From Sesamum alatum (lineage: Eukaryota > Streptophyta > Magnoliopsida > Lamiales > Pedaliaceae), in the NCBI GenBank assembly GCA_034509735.1, contig JACGWO010000007.1, positions 806,001-870,000 on the forward strand: 64,000 bases of DNA, read 5' to 3'. A program made the translations under genes and the position numbers. Positions 39,597 through 50,200 of the stretch are shown here, in pieces (within the stretch, counting starts at the first letter, position 1; every line of letters begins with the position of its first letter). Under the pieces are notes generated by a model. That model was given only the letters and a program-made list of their open reading frames with translations, did not search any database and was not told the DNA's origin.

Positions 39597-40258
39597 TAGC
39601 TGTCGTAGCACGTCGTTCTTACGTGGATATAAAATAATATTACACGCTTTAAAGTTATTAAATTTAAAATAAATAATATATATATTTATAACTATTATAC
39701 AAAGCAAACTCTGTTTTCACTAATAAATGGTGGTTACTTACACCGCAACACCAATTTTTTTGTTATACCGATAATACTCATAAATTAGTTTTTATTTCTT
39801 TTATTTATTTTTTTTTTTAAATGCAATGTGTTGATTAATATGTATATTTTTTTTATTTATAATTATTTTAAAATATGCAATATTATTTTATATGCACGCA
39901 GGAACGGCGTGCCACAACGGCTAGTATATATATAAATCGACACATGACATTAAAAAATAAAAGAAAGAATGAAAAGAAAAAACTAATTTTGGGGATTATG
40001 GGCAAAACCAAAAAGATGTTGTCGTGGTGTCATAAACCGCCATTTATGAGTGAGAAATGCATTTCCTTTATATATTAGTATAGATATATGAATCAACACA
40101 TTACATTTAAAAATAAAAGAAAGAAATAAAAGAAGAAAAAAAAACTAACTATAGGGGTATTATCGATAAAATCAAAAAAATGGTATCGCGGTGTCATAAC
40201 CCGCAATTTGTGAGTGAGAAATGCATTTCCTTTATATATTAGTATATATATATATATA
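39597..40258. mobile_element. Cluster of Helitron copies in both orientations
   Basis: At 39597 a minus-strand 3' end is seen (CTAA|T with stem-loop ACGTAAGAACGACGT). A plus-strand copy (about 39681-39924) ends with stem GCACGC-loop-GCGTGC and CTAG|T. A minus-strand copy has its 5' end at 40084 (A|TCTATACTAATATATAAAGG). A further minus-strand 5' region lies at about 40090-40250. All share inner sequence with 'tcataaaccgccatttatg' or its inverse. Confidence 0.6.
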
Positions 40259-40309
40259 AATCAACACATTACATTTAAAAATAAAAGAAAAAAAACTAAC
40301 TTTAGAGGT

Positions 40310-40659
40310 TGATGGTGTAAGATTCGGGAGACTGTTGATCTAGGCACGGTAACTCGAAACGACGTCGCGAGGCAAAACAATTCTTGAATACTCTTCCAAA
40401 AGTAGGAAAAGTAAATTTGTATTAATGAAAATGCAAGATAGTTTTACAAAGGATTACCCCCCTATTTATAGTAAATTACATGGGGTGAAAGTACAATATC
40501 GTCCTTCAACCGCTGTCAATCCAACGACCTGGATTTAACTACTAGGGGCGCCTTGGTAATTTGGCATCACCCCACTACTTTTATAACTACCTATGGTATA
40601 ACGGTAAATAATGGTACACTTGAGGGTATTTTAGTAATTCCCAATTTCTAGCACTATCA
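40310..40659 (-). repeat. 3' LTR
   Basis: 350 bp, TG...CA ends. Compared by eye with the other LTR it shows ten substitutions, all transitions, and three one-base indels. In minus orientation the purine tract at 40660-40676 precedes it. Confidence 0.88.
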
Positions 40660-41416
40660 GTAGCCCCCCGACTTCCAAATGCTTCTGGAAAATTTGGAAG
40701 TTCTAACAGATAATTTGTTCTGATTCATCTTCCTCTTCTTGATAATGCTCCATTTTGATGTAGAGTCTTTTTCTCTTGGGATTCCTCTTGGCACAAATCA
40801 TTCTTCTACTAGAGCTCTTTTTCCTTCTTGTTCCTTCTTTTACTATGACTCTTTTTCCTTGACCTTCTACTTCTGCCACGGGTTTCTTCTTTCTTGGGAC
40901 CCTTCTTCATATAGGCTCTTTTTTTTTCGAGACTACTCTTGGTTCAACTCCTTCCCTTGTTGGGATTCCTTGTCTTCTAGAGGCTTAGTGTGTTGTTTGC
41001 AAGCGCGATTCGCGAGTCCGTTCTCGCCTCTCGTCAAGGAAGGGAGATGTTGTTGCTCGCTCCCTCATCCTCTGCAACCTCGTATGCCGCCGTGGAGGCG
41101 AGGGGGACCTTGCCCATTGATGACTACTTGTGATTGCGTTGCGTTGCGTCACATTTGTATCACCTCGCGTCCCGACGCGTCATGTTGACCTTGTGTTGCA
41201 CCATATATTGCGTTGCGTCAAGTTGCACCGTGGCGCGTCTCGTTGGGCTTTTGAAAGCTCTGTAGGAGTTCCCTTGGTTGGAACACTCTTGGACCTTTGT
41301 GGGAGGTCTTTGTCATTTTTTGGGAACTTCTTAAAGATTCATTTTTACATGTTATCAAACTTGGTTCCTCTATTGTTCATCATATTAAATTATTTTTGTC
41401 TCGAACTAAATTTAAA

Positions 41417-42010
41417 TGTAAGGGGCAATCCCCCTCTTATAAGTAAAATATTAAACTAAATACCTTATAAGCAAAGTGTTGAGCTAAATATTAAGGTGAA
41501 GGGTAACCCCTCCTCTTTTTGAATCAAATATCAGCGTGAGGGGCAATCCCCCTCTTTTAGGTAAATTATCAAAATGAGGGGTCATCCCCCTCTTTTAGAT
41601 GAAATATTACTGTGAGGGGCAGTCCCCCTCTTATAAACAAGATGTTAAGGTGAGGGGCCATCCCCTTCTTTTAGGTGAAATATTAACACGAGGGGTCATC
41701 CCCCTCTTTAAAATAAAGTGTCAATGTGAGGGGCAATTCCCCTCTTTTAGATAAAATATTAATATGAGGGGCAATCCCCCTCTTTTCAATGTGAGGGGCC
41801 ATCCCCCTCCAACTTTTCAATGTGAGGGGCAATCCCCCTCTTTTAGATAGAATATTAATGTGAGGGGTCATCCCCCTCTTATAAACAAGATGTTAAGGTG
41901 AGGGGTCATCCACCTCTTTTAGATAGAATATTAATGTGAGGGATCATCTCCCTCTTTTAGATAGAATATTAATGTGAGGGGTCATTTCCCTCTTTTGTTA
42001 AATAAAGTGT
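41417..42010. repeat. Minisatellite of about 15 hairpin-forming units
   Basis: About fifteen head-to-tail units, mostly 38 bp. Each contains GTGAGGGG, a 3-4 base spacer, and CCCCTC, followed by an AT-rich spacer such as 'ttttagatagaatattaat'. Each unit can form its own short GC stem. Some units are truncated (about 27-31 bp near 41780-41820), and two units share the variant spacer 'cttataaacaagatgtta', suggesting amplification of a larger block. It lies in the 3' part of the retrotransposon interior. Confidence 0.9.
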
Positions 42011-42764
42011 TAAATGTGACAACGCCATAAAGTTTAAATAGTGAATCTGTAACAAGTAGATAAAAGTTGGACATTTTGTTACTGTAATTCTGGGTTACAA
42101 AGCGTTTGAAAAAAAAGAAGAAGGAATATACGACATTAAATAAAACGTTTCTTGAGGTTTAGCAATATTCCTCGTGTGTGGATATTTCCTTCTCATTCAT
42201 TTTCCACGACTTGATGCAGTCATACTTATTTGGCGTCCACTTTGGCCATGTTTCATGTCTCATTGACTAGATTGAATGGGCGGTCTCCCGTGCCTCGTCG
42301 CGGGGTTGTTCACTATTCCCTTAGGACTCCCGGGTGTCCTTCCACCCAGCTTCTTTTAGCTTCCTCAAGCCTCGTCCCCAAATCTTGGATGACTATCCTG
42401 CTAGTTACTTCCGCCTACCGTCAAAACGGGGAGTCACGAAGGTCCATACTCTCTGTTGGGACGTGAATCACGTCGGCATGTTCTTGGCACTCTCGGAGTT
42501 CTTCACTAAGTTCCATGCGTTTCCACATGTGTCCTCGCTGCGGGGCCTGGTATGCTAATACTCTACCTCCGGAGTGATCACGCAGTTTCCCTCAGCATAC
42601 TCTGCTTAGTCCTCGCCGACGTATCTAAGATGTGGTTTGCAAAAAACATCTCTTATGCAGCTTACTTTCAATTACCATGAGCTTAGCTGGCCTAGCTCAA
42701 ATTACCGTTGCTTCCTTGGGGTTTCTTGGGGTTCTTCGGAGTCTTGAAGCAAAATCTCAAATTC

Positions 42765-43151
42765 CTAATCTTCCTCCAGGTCTTCTTCCCATCTTGGTAA
42801 AACACTCTTCATCATCAAGACCTCTTCCCCCACAACATCCACTTCATGTCGATCTTGACTTAGTAGAGTTATTCTCTCACTCTCCAAATGAGCCAATGAG
42901 CTAGCTGACTCAATGAGTCGGTTCGTCTCTTCCTTGTACGACTGCGAGATTTGTTCTATTGTGAACTTATCAAGCTTCCTTCTTAATGCTTGGATGTTTG
43001 TTAAGTACTTGGTCATATGCTCCTCCAGCTTCATGGCCTCCATTCCACTACTACTCCACAAGTTGGAATCATCTGCTCCCCCAGCTTCGTAGCCTCCATT
43101 CCACTGCTTGTCCACAAGTTGGAAGTCGTTATCCGCCCTCGCATATGTCAC
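42765..43151 (-). pseudogene. Coiled-coil fragment inside the retrotransposon
   Basis: An open minus-strand frame with no ATG at its left limit. The C-terminal 90 residues or so are rich in Glu, Lys, Leu and Arg with heptad-like spacing (LRRKLDKFTIEQI, HLESERITLL) and end in an acidic tail, RWEEDLEED. It may be part of a decayed gag or accessory protein. No known domain is recognised. Confidence 0.4.
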
Positions 43152-43290
43152 TCATGCTTTCTTCCCCTGCATATGTCGCTCCCATGGCGCAAGTCAGTTT
43201 TCTCCCCCTGCATATGTCGCTCCTGCGACGCAAGTCGGCTTTCTCCTTTTGCATATGTCGCTCCTGCGATGCAAGTCTGCTTTTCTCCCC
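43020..43290. repeat. Two short tandem repeat blocks inside the retrotransposon
   Basis: At 43020-43135 a unit with 'ctccagcttcatggcctcc' and 'ccacaagttggaa' is repeated twice. At 43140-43290 a unit of about 42 bp containing 'gcatatgtcgctcc' and 'gcaagtc' is repeated about four times. These explain several overlapping open frames there. Confidence 0.75.
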
Positions 43291-43468
43291 TTGCTCAGCG
43301 CATCACACTCCGACTCATTCTTGGATCTGCTGGCAACACTGCTGCCTTCCCGCAAAAGATGATACGGTTGGCATCACATCCTATTGCTCTCACCACAACT
43401 CCTTCAGCTTGCCTTGCTCTCTGAGCGACTCTCTCAACTTGTTTCGTATCTCTTCCTATTGGGCCTCC

Positions 43469-43708
43469 CTAGGTAATCCTCATAACTGAAGCAGTTGGGA
43501 GGTTGTCCTTGCTAGCTCGTTCTGCTTCCTGCTTTACTCCCACGTACCACGTGCCTGTCTCCAAAAGCGGTTTCCTGGAGCTCTTGTTTCCTTTGTCCCA
43601 CGATTCTTGCAAATAATTTGTTCGGATCAACTCCTCGACCTTATTCTCCAAGTAGTGGCATTCCTCCGAGCTATGGTCTCGATCCCAATTATTGTTGCTT
43701 GGCTGCAT
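43469..43708 (-). pseudogene. Gag-like fragment of a Ty3/Gypsy element
   Basis: A 79-residue stretch with WDRDHSSEECHYLENKVEEL resembles the part of plant Gypsy gag proteins where a histidine-rich 'H..GH.TEEC..L..EIE.LI' segment precedes the protease. The zinc knuckle is not intact and no protease follows. Minus strand, same orientation as the LTRs. Confidence 0.55.
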
Positions 43709-43886
43709 CGAGCATTTGAGTTCGTGAGGTCCGGGGGGTGTATTGAGCTAAATTCCCCGGGGCACATGTCTACATTTACGCTTACTTCCTTTTGCCCTAG
43801 GGGGACCCTTTCTCTTCCTCTGTGGCCTCCCGGCGGCTTGGGCGGATGCATCCTCCACCAACTAGAGAAGAGTCTCGGGAGTTATC

Positions 43887-44318
43887 TTAATAACTGGGGG
43901 TGGAGGTGGAGCCTCGACCTCTTCCTGCCTCTCCTCCTCCTGGGTGCGCTGGTGAATTCCCCAAGGCCCAGCCTTGCTCCTGCTGAGGTGGAGCCTCGAC
44001 CTCTTCCTGCCTCTCCTCCTCCTGGGTGCGCTGGTGGACTCTCCAAGGCGCGACCTTGCTCCTGCTGGGGAGGAGCCTCGACCTCTTCCTGCCTCTCCTT
44101 CTCCTTGGGGCACGGGTGGATTCTCCGAGGTACGGCCTTGCTCCTGCTGGGGTGGTGCCTCGACCTCTTCCTGCCTCTCCTCCTCCTGGGTGCGTTGGTG
44201 GACTCTCCAAGGCGTGGCCTTGGCCTTGCCTCTCCTCCTGCTGGCAGTGCGCTTCCCTTCTTCTCTCAGGTTCCTCTTGCCCCACGTTCGCGCTCCTCGC
44301 CCTCGAACGAGTATTCAT
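43887..44318 (-). CDS. Gag-leader open frame built from tandem repeats
   Basis: The first ATG downstream of the primer-binding site (44318, MNTRSRARSANVG) opens a frame of 143 codons that runs to 43887. After a short leader it consists of Arg/Glu/Gly/Pro-rich repeats encoded by about four DNA units of roughly 100 bp (each with 'gcctcgacctcttcctgcc' on the plus strand). Consecutive units are read in shifted frames, so the protein repeats (GGGEAGRGRG, RRRRGRKRSR, EEERQEEVEAPP) differ although the DNA units are alike. No known domain. Expression is unproven. Confidence 0.5.
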   Translation of the reverse strand: MNTRSRARSANVGQEEPERRREAHCQQEERQGQGHALESPPTHPGGGEAGRGRGTTPAGARPYLGESTRAPRRRRGRKRSRLLPSRSKVAPWRVHQRTQEEERQEEVEAPPQQEQGWALGNSPAHPGGGEAGRGRGSTSTPSY

Positions 44319-44359
44319 CTTCAATGCCTAGACCAGGTTTCCCACAGACGGCGCCAAGC

Positions 44360-44706
44360 TGATGGTGTAAGATTCGGGAGACTATTGATCTAGGCACGGT
44401 AACTCGAAACGACGTCGCGAGGCAAAACAACTCTTGAATACTCTTCCAAAAGTAGGAAAAGTAAATTTGTATTAATGAAAATGTAAGATAGTTTACAAAG
44501 GATTATCCCCTATTTATAGTAAATTACATGGGGTGAAAGTACAATATCGTCCTTCAACTGTTGTCAATCCAACGGCCTGGATTAACTACTAGGGGCGCCT
44601 TGGTAATTTGGCATCACCCCACTACTTTTATAACTACCTATGGCATAACGGTAAATAATGGTACACTTGAGGGTATTTTAGTAATTCCTAATTTCTAGCA
44701 TTATCA
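44360..44706 (-). repeat. 5' LTR
   Basis: 347 bp, TG...CA ends, next to the primer-binding site at 44341-44358. About 97% identical to the other LTR by hand count. It is followed by the GAGGT target duplication. Confidence 0.88.
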
Positions 44707-45336
44707 GAGGTATTATCGGCAAAATAAAAAAAATGGTGTCGCGGTGTCATAAACCACAATTTATGAGTGAGAAATGCCTTTCCTTTATGTATTAGTATAG
44801 ATAATATACCACATTTTTACTATGATGAGTAAGATGTTTATAAAAAAATTACTTTTTGAATGTCCCGTTTTTAATCATTAAAAAAAAAAAAGATGTATAT
44901 AATGTAGACAAATACTCTATACTGATTGTAGACGATAAATTTAAGTGATTTATAAATTTCAGTACTCATATCTCTTACAAGTTTCTCTTTTCAAGGCAAA
45001 AATATGATGTTCATGAGATTATATATGGTACGACGCAATATCAATCGAATTGTAAATCAGGTGAGCATGTAAAGTCAAGTATAGTAGAACCTCTATACAT
45101 TAATAATTTTTCTAAAATAATAATTTTTCTCGACCCCGACTTGAATCCAAGGTCAAAATTAATAATTTTGATAAATTAATAAAATAATAATCTTTTGAAA
45201 GACCCTTATATAAATTTATGGTCCATTCAATATTATAAATTAATAATTCTATAAAATTACATATATAACTAAGACAACTTAGTAAAATGTGATTCTATTG
45301 TTGTTTGTTTTTTCTTAAAATTTAAATCTAGTTGTA

Positions 45337-45561
45337 TTAATCTCTAACTTTCCTTACTACATTCAAAAGCTCCAGTGTTGCGTTATCATATTGTAACAAA
45401 AAATCGCGAAGAGTTGTTGCTGTTATGAGTGCTTCCTTCCCATTAATTGGTTGCAAATCTCTTTTAGTGCATGTGGAGTGATCTCTTTTATACTCATATA
45501 GTGCTTTACGTATTTGATTTGTCATGATTGATTTTTGGACACTTTTTAAATGTGAAATCAT
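45337..45561 (-). pseudogene. Possible transposase C-terminal remnant
   Basis: A 74-codon open frame containing TTLRDFLLQYDNATLELL and ending NVVRKVRD. Plant pogo/Tigger-type transposases, as I recall them, have a comparable C-terminal 'L..FLLQ...TPELL.A.RKVRDE' segment. No catalytic part remains. The call depends partly on the surrounding inverted ends. Confidence 0.4.
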
Positions 45562-45850
45562 GGTTGGTTGGTTTTGATGGATTGACTAATTAGAAATACT
45601 TGACGTTGATATAGTGGTTGATTTCCTTACCGTACGTTGCATTACGTTTTAATTAGTACTACGTATTACAATGAATTTTCTTTAGGGGAATATAGTATAA
45701 TTAATTAGTCACATTGTATATAAACATCATTCAATTAATATGTTTACGTTTTATTCATGAATAATCATGTAGGTTCATTGAATCAGATTTTTTTTAAATT
45801 AATAAATTATTAATTTATCGATTAATTATTATCTATTTAAATTAATAAAA

Positions 45851-45890
45851 CTAGAAACTGTGGCACGCAATACCTGCGCGCATAATTTTT
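45851..45890 (-). mobile_element. Helitron 3' end
   Basis: On the minus strand the sequence reads stem GCGCGC, a loop with AGGTATT, stem GCGTGC, then CACAGTTT and CTAG followed by T. This is a complete Helitron 3' terminus. The 5' end of the element is not recognisable nearby. Confidence 0.55.
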
Positions 45891-45945
45891 TAATAAAATC
45901 TTTATTTTATTGAATCTCATGACTTATTCCAGTATCTTATAATTG

Positions 45946-46104
45946 TATTTGTGTTATATGTAATTATAATCGTCATTATCAATATAACAAATATTCTGTA
46001 AAGTTTCAAATACAATATTGTACTCAAATTAATTAAAAATTGAAACTTTATAGAATATTTGTTATATTGACAATGACAAATATAATTACATGTAACACAA
46101 ATAT
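45946..46104. repeat. Near-perfect 159-bp hairpin
   Basis: Arms of about 64 bp (45946-46009 and 46040-46104) are inverse to each other: 'aatataacaaatattctgt' and 'agtttcaa' on the left, 'ttgaaactttatagaata' and 'tttgttatatt' on the right. They are separated by about 30 bp. No coding sequence. Confidence 0.8.
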
Positions 46105-46168
46105 TAATATGTTATTTTAATACAATTAACAATAAATTTAAATAAGATGGGAGTACATTAATTTTTTA

Positions 46169-46870
46169 GGGAGTGTTTGCACGCGCTTCTCAAAAGTGAT
46201 TTTCAACTTTTGGGACAAAAAAAACACTTTTAGGGTGTTTGGGATGCCGACTTCTGCTTTTGAGACTTTAATAAAAATCACTTTTGAGCCAAAAGCTAGA
46301 AGCGTGCTTTTAGCTGCTTTGACTTTTTTCGTAAATAAATTGAAGTTGAGTTGAGACAATTTTACCCTTATTATATTTCTAATAACCCAAAAATACCCTT
46401 ATCCATTATTCATCATATTTTTAGCGAATTGAACGACTGATGAGTAATTCTTCAACTTTTAAACTTTCTACATTTGAGCAATTATCATATATGTACAAAT
46501 GACCTTTTAACAAAAAAGAAATTTGTGTGCCGAGTATTTTTCTTAAAATGCAATGAACAAGGTGTTGGCATTTTAAAGTACATTTAACATATATTATTGT
46601 AAATGAATTTCTTGAATAAATTAATAAACTAACAAAGTGAGTAAATTTGTAAATAAAAAAACATTTTCTCAGTAGAATTGCACTATCTCATTTTGCAATT
46701 TTGATATTACAAAATATTTTATTTTAGAGATAAAAAAATTATTTACTAATTTAGTTTTTTTCTACTTTTCACTTTTTTTCAAATACTATTCATTTTTTAT
46801 TCTGCTTTAACTTTGAATTTTTTTTACAACAATCACTTTTTCGGAAACAGAAGTTTTTACAAACACTCCT
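46169..46870. mobile_element. MITE with GGGAGTGTTTG ends and TTA duplication
   Basis: Left end GGGAGTGTTTG and right end CAAACACTCC are inverted, with TTA on both sides (46166-46168, 46871-46873). Sub-terminal sequence ('cttctcaaaagtgatttt' and inverse 'aatcactttttcggaa') extends the symmetry. A TTA duplication suggests a PIF/Harbinger-type origin. Confidence 0.55.
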
Positions 46871-47271
46871 TTAGTAATATAATTGCATGGGATCAATTTT
46901 CCTAAAGAACTTAATTGAATAAAATTAGAAAGTTGAAGGACATTTGTGATATTATAATAATTTAGTGTAGTGATATAAATTATATAATATTCAATATTAT
47001 TAATTTATAGAGGCTTTCCTGTATTATTCTGTCAAGCTGTTTCATAAAATTTCCCTAAACGTCAAGCCTAAAAACAGTACATACTGACACAAATTAAATA
47101 CACCTCCTTTTAACAAAAGCCGTAAGGCCTCTCTAACAGTTGTTCGAGCAGGCGCTTAAAATGGCTAACTTTTGATCACTTTTTCTTCTCTCACGCACTC
47201 AAACAAACAATCTCTCTCTCTCTCTCGTTGTTCACAGAATCGAGGCTCTTCGCAGTAAAAACGACTGTCAA

Positions 47272-50200
47272 ATGAATCTTAGGCCGAGGGAGAGACGACC
47301 CTTTTCCGGGTTCACTAAAGCCGAGGTCTCCTTTACATTGCTTTTCAATTTTTGAATGTTAAAACTTTTATCATTCAATGCATCCCTATGACTGTTGGTT
47401 TACTCGTCTTGTAAATGAGTTTTTAGGTATCGTTCTGCTGTTATTTTTCGTGGGTTTTTGTTGAATTCCGCTGATACGTGTTTTGGCTTCAAAGGGTACG
47501 TGTATGTGTGGAGAGACTTTTGAGATTTGGATTAACAGTGAATCTTGAGTGTTGAGAGCCTTTTGCTGTTTTCGTTGTGGATTCTTCAAAAGGGTTTCAA
47601 TTGTTGGACTATTTTGGTGGTTCTTGGGGGTGCTTAAGAGAAGTCGATGAGAAATATTTGTTTCAATTACTTGATAAGAAGGTTTTACTTTACATATTGA
47701 TTTTGGAATAGATGTTATTGTAATTGAACAACTTTTGTTTGTCAGTGGTGAACGAGTGTTCATTTTGAAACTGAAATGCTGCATGGTGGATTGAACTTAA
47801 ACCGGCAAGAAATTTGGCTGTTGCATTGTATATACTATATTTCGATGGAGGTGGTGTGATTTCGAATACAAGGTTGCCGTGTAAATTGCTTTTATTCAAT
47901 AAGCGGCAGTGGTAATTAGTGTTTATAATTATTTTGGAGAGTCGAGTCAGTAGACCAGCGAATGCTTCGATGCTGGAGTTCAAAGAGAACATTCTTATAA
48001 TTTAATGCATCTAAGAATTTTGATGCATGAATTTGTTTTTATAGCAAATTCTTGAATTGCAGAAGAACTTGAACAGTTGTGTGAGAAACTTATCTGAAGT
48101 TATCGATGAAGCAGGTTGAGAAAATGGAGCAATTACTTATCGAGTCTAAAGAACAATCTCTAGACGAGGATGTCTTTAAGAGACTGGCAAGATTTTTCAA
48201 GTGAGCTTCTCATGTGCAGTAACTATCAAGTGCTTTCTTAAAGGTTGTCTACTTTATTGGGTGCTAACTTCATTTATTTGGTTGCAGCCGTTCCAGTAAT
48301 CGAGCTGGAAAACCTATTTTGAAGTGGACTGAGGTTTTATCTTCTGCTTTTATTTCATTGCTACAAATTGCAGCTTGATTGTTTTAGTGTTAAGTGATCT
48401 TTTGAATACATGTGTTACACTCCTGTACTTTAGATCCAAAGTTGGTTTCAGAAGGAGCAACAAAACAGCCCCAAACAGATTTCATTGGGCGCAGCCGAGA
48501 AGTTACCTGTTATCGCAGAAGCTCTTACCCGGAATGAAACAACTGGAAATCTAAAACTGCTTGAAGGTGCTTTCTATTAATTGGCTCTTTGTCTCTAGTT
48601 GCATGCTGGGAGTCATTAATCTACTTGTATTCTGAGTATGTGAGGTTGGGACTCCTCGACAAATTGCATCATCAGTTACTGATATGTTCTCTACTTCGGA
48701 GTGTATCTTGCATTTTTTTGAACTAGGGCTATCTGCTTCTGAAGCTTTTTTTTTTTGTTTCCTTGCTGTATTCATGCTTATTTATTTTGATGTGTCTGTA
48801 GTTACTCGACAGCAGTTGTGTATTTGATCTTCCTTCCAGCCAATATTACTTTCCTGCTTATCAATGAAAAAAGGTTGTTGGGATTCTGATGCGTAAAGTG
48901 CAATAAGAAACTCATGAAAATGACTAGAGGGGTTCAATGGCAGGGGAGAAGGGTCAAGATATATCCCGGTTGGAGTATGAAGCTAGGTCATCGAAAGATG
49001 GGGCGTGGTAAGACAATTGTATTTAATAATACGTATAAATGCGGTGGTACTATCAGTCACACTGCTTAATGCTGTCCATTAGTGTCGTATTCTTTGTATG
49101 TCATATTGTTTGCTAGGTGATGCATTTACAATTATTTCGATATTCCTCCACGTTATTCTCTGGTTACTGTGACTATTGCTTACATATTGCTGTGATAGAT
49201 TTTTGAGTAATTTATCAACCAAGCTTATTTAATGAATGAGTACTTACCTTTCACCCTAGTGCCATCATTGTTGTAGAACAATTAATGAACAGATAAACCA
49301 AAAATATATTTTTTTCCCTGTTTTCTATTTGTAGAATCACGGATACATAGTCACTCTCCCTCTCTTAAACACAGCTAGCAGGAACTAATTTACATCCAAC
49401 TCTTAAGTACATTTTCCTCTCTTTTGCTGTCAATTCATGCTCAGTGTGCTGTAGTACACATTTAAACCAACCTTTTGGCATGATTATATATTCCACTAGT
49501 AGTAACAAGCTCAGTCTTCCGGCTTCCATGTACTTGGATTGCTAGGGAGTAAGAACACGACACCCAAGACCAGGGATTAATTTCGGAACAAAACCTCACT
49601 GAATGATCCTGGATTGGAGGTCCGAACTTGTCTGCACTCTCTCTTTTGTCCAGATGAATCACCCAAGCAATCATGGTTCTACTATTTGTGAAATGTAACA
49701 TAAAGCAAAGAGTTAAACCTCACTTTATTGGGCTAATATTAATTGAACTACAAGAGAATGAGCAAGCATTATTTTCTGTTTTAGCTAAGCACATCCATGC
49801 AATCACTATCTTTTTATTTTTATACTCTTTCACATTTTATGTTGTTTTACAGGTATGATGTAGATGCATTTCTCTCCCACAGATTTCTGAATTCTGGAGA
49901 TCTTGTGAGTAGTTATGTTTTGTTTCTTGAGTTGATTATGATGTCAATAGCAATCATTCTTTAGATGGTGGCCAGAGAGTATGATTATGATGTGGATGGC
50001 AGGCACTCTTAAATGATAGTCATGAAGCAATGATAATGTATTATTCTATCTGTGCTTTAATTGAGAAAAATACTGATCCTCAAGAAAGGCAGAGAAATCT
50101 GTGGGTTTAATGAATTTAGTTTTGAAAGATAGTAGCTGGTGACTGCAGGAAGTTTATGTAAGATATGCCGGGTTTGGTGCGGAGGAAGATGAATGGGTGA

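Larger units (their letters stand above)
40310..44706 (-). mobile_element. Non-autonomous LTR retrotransposon with gag-like remains only
   Basis: Two LTRs (44360-44706 as 5', 40310-40659 as 3' on the minus strand) begin TGATAATGCTAG or TGATAGTGCTAG and end CTTACACCATCA. GAGGT is duplicated on both sides (40305-40309, 44707-44711). Directly inside the 5' LTR is TTGGCGCCGTCTGTGGG, a PBS type common in plant Ty3/Gypsy elements. Directly before the 3' LTR is a purine tract (GGAAGTCGGGGGGCTAC on the minus strand). The interior of 3.7 kb has a repeat-built gag leader and a gag-like stretch but no protease, reverse transcriptase or integrase, so it depends on an autonomous partner. It is much GC-richer than its surroundings at 42.2-44.3 kb. 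Confidence 0.88.
40259..44801 (-). mobile_element. Helitron split by an LTR retrotransposon
   Basis: The right part, 44712-44801, ends on the minus strand with A|TCTATACTAATACATAAAGG, the Helitron 5' terminus. It contains 'tggtgtcgcggtgtcat'. The left part, about 40259-40309, contains the matching inner tract 'acattacatttaaaa'. Removing 40310-44706 and one copy of GAGGT restores the order seen in the neighbouring copy at 40090-40250. Confidence 0.7.
45080..47020. mobile_element. Decayed pogo/Tigger-like DNA transposon
   Basis: Left end TAGTAGAACCTCTATACATT and, inverted on the right, TACAGGAAAGCCTCTATAAATT followed by TTAATAAT are related inverted termini of the 'CAGTAGAACCTCTATA' type found in plant pogo-like elements. 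The interior has a possible transposase remnant (45337-45561), a Helitron end (45851), a hairpin (45946-46104) and a separate MITE (46169-46870), so it was itself a target. Confidence 0.5.

Noticed and set aside
40739..41459. Open frames of 149 and 109 codons on the plus strand
   Set aside because: They lie antisense within the LTR element, are Ser/Phe/Leu/Cys-rich and have no family resemblance. LTRs, PBS and PPT show the element reads on the minus strand.
41417..42010. CRISPR-like array
   Set aside because: The regular spacing comes from a plant minisatellite in a retrotransposon. The spacers are similar to one another, not unique, and no cas genes exist in this nuclear context.
43607..44362. 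251-codon open frame on the plus strand
   Set aside because: It is antisense to the repeat-built gag leader and gag-like stretch. Its length results from GC-rich tandem repeats that lack stops on both strands, and it shows no recognisable domain.
47386..47992. Minus-strand open frames of 132 and 100 codons
   Set aside because: They fall inside the first intron of the SHH1-like gene and show no domain or splice support.
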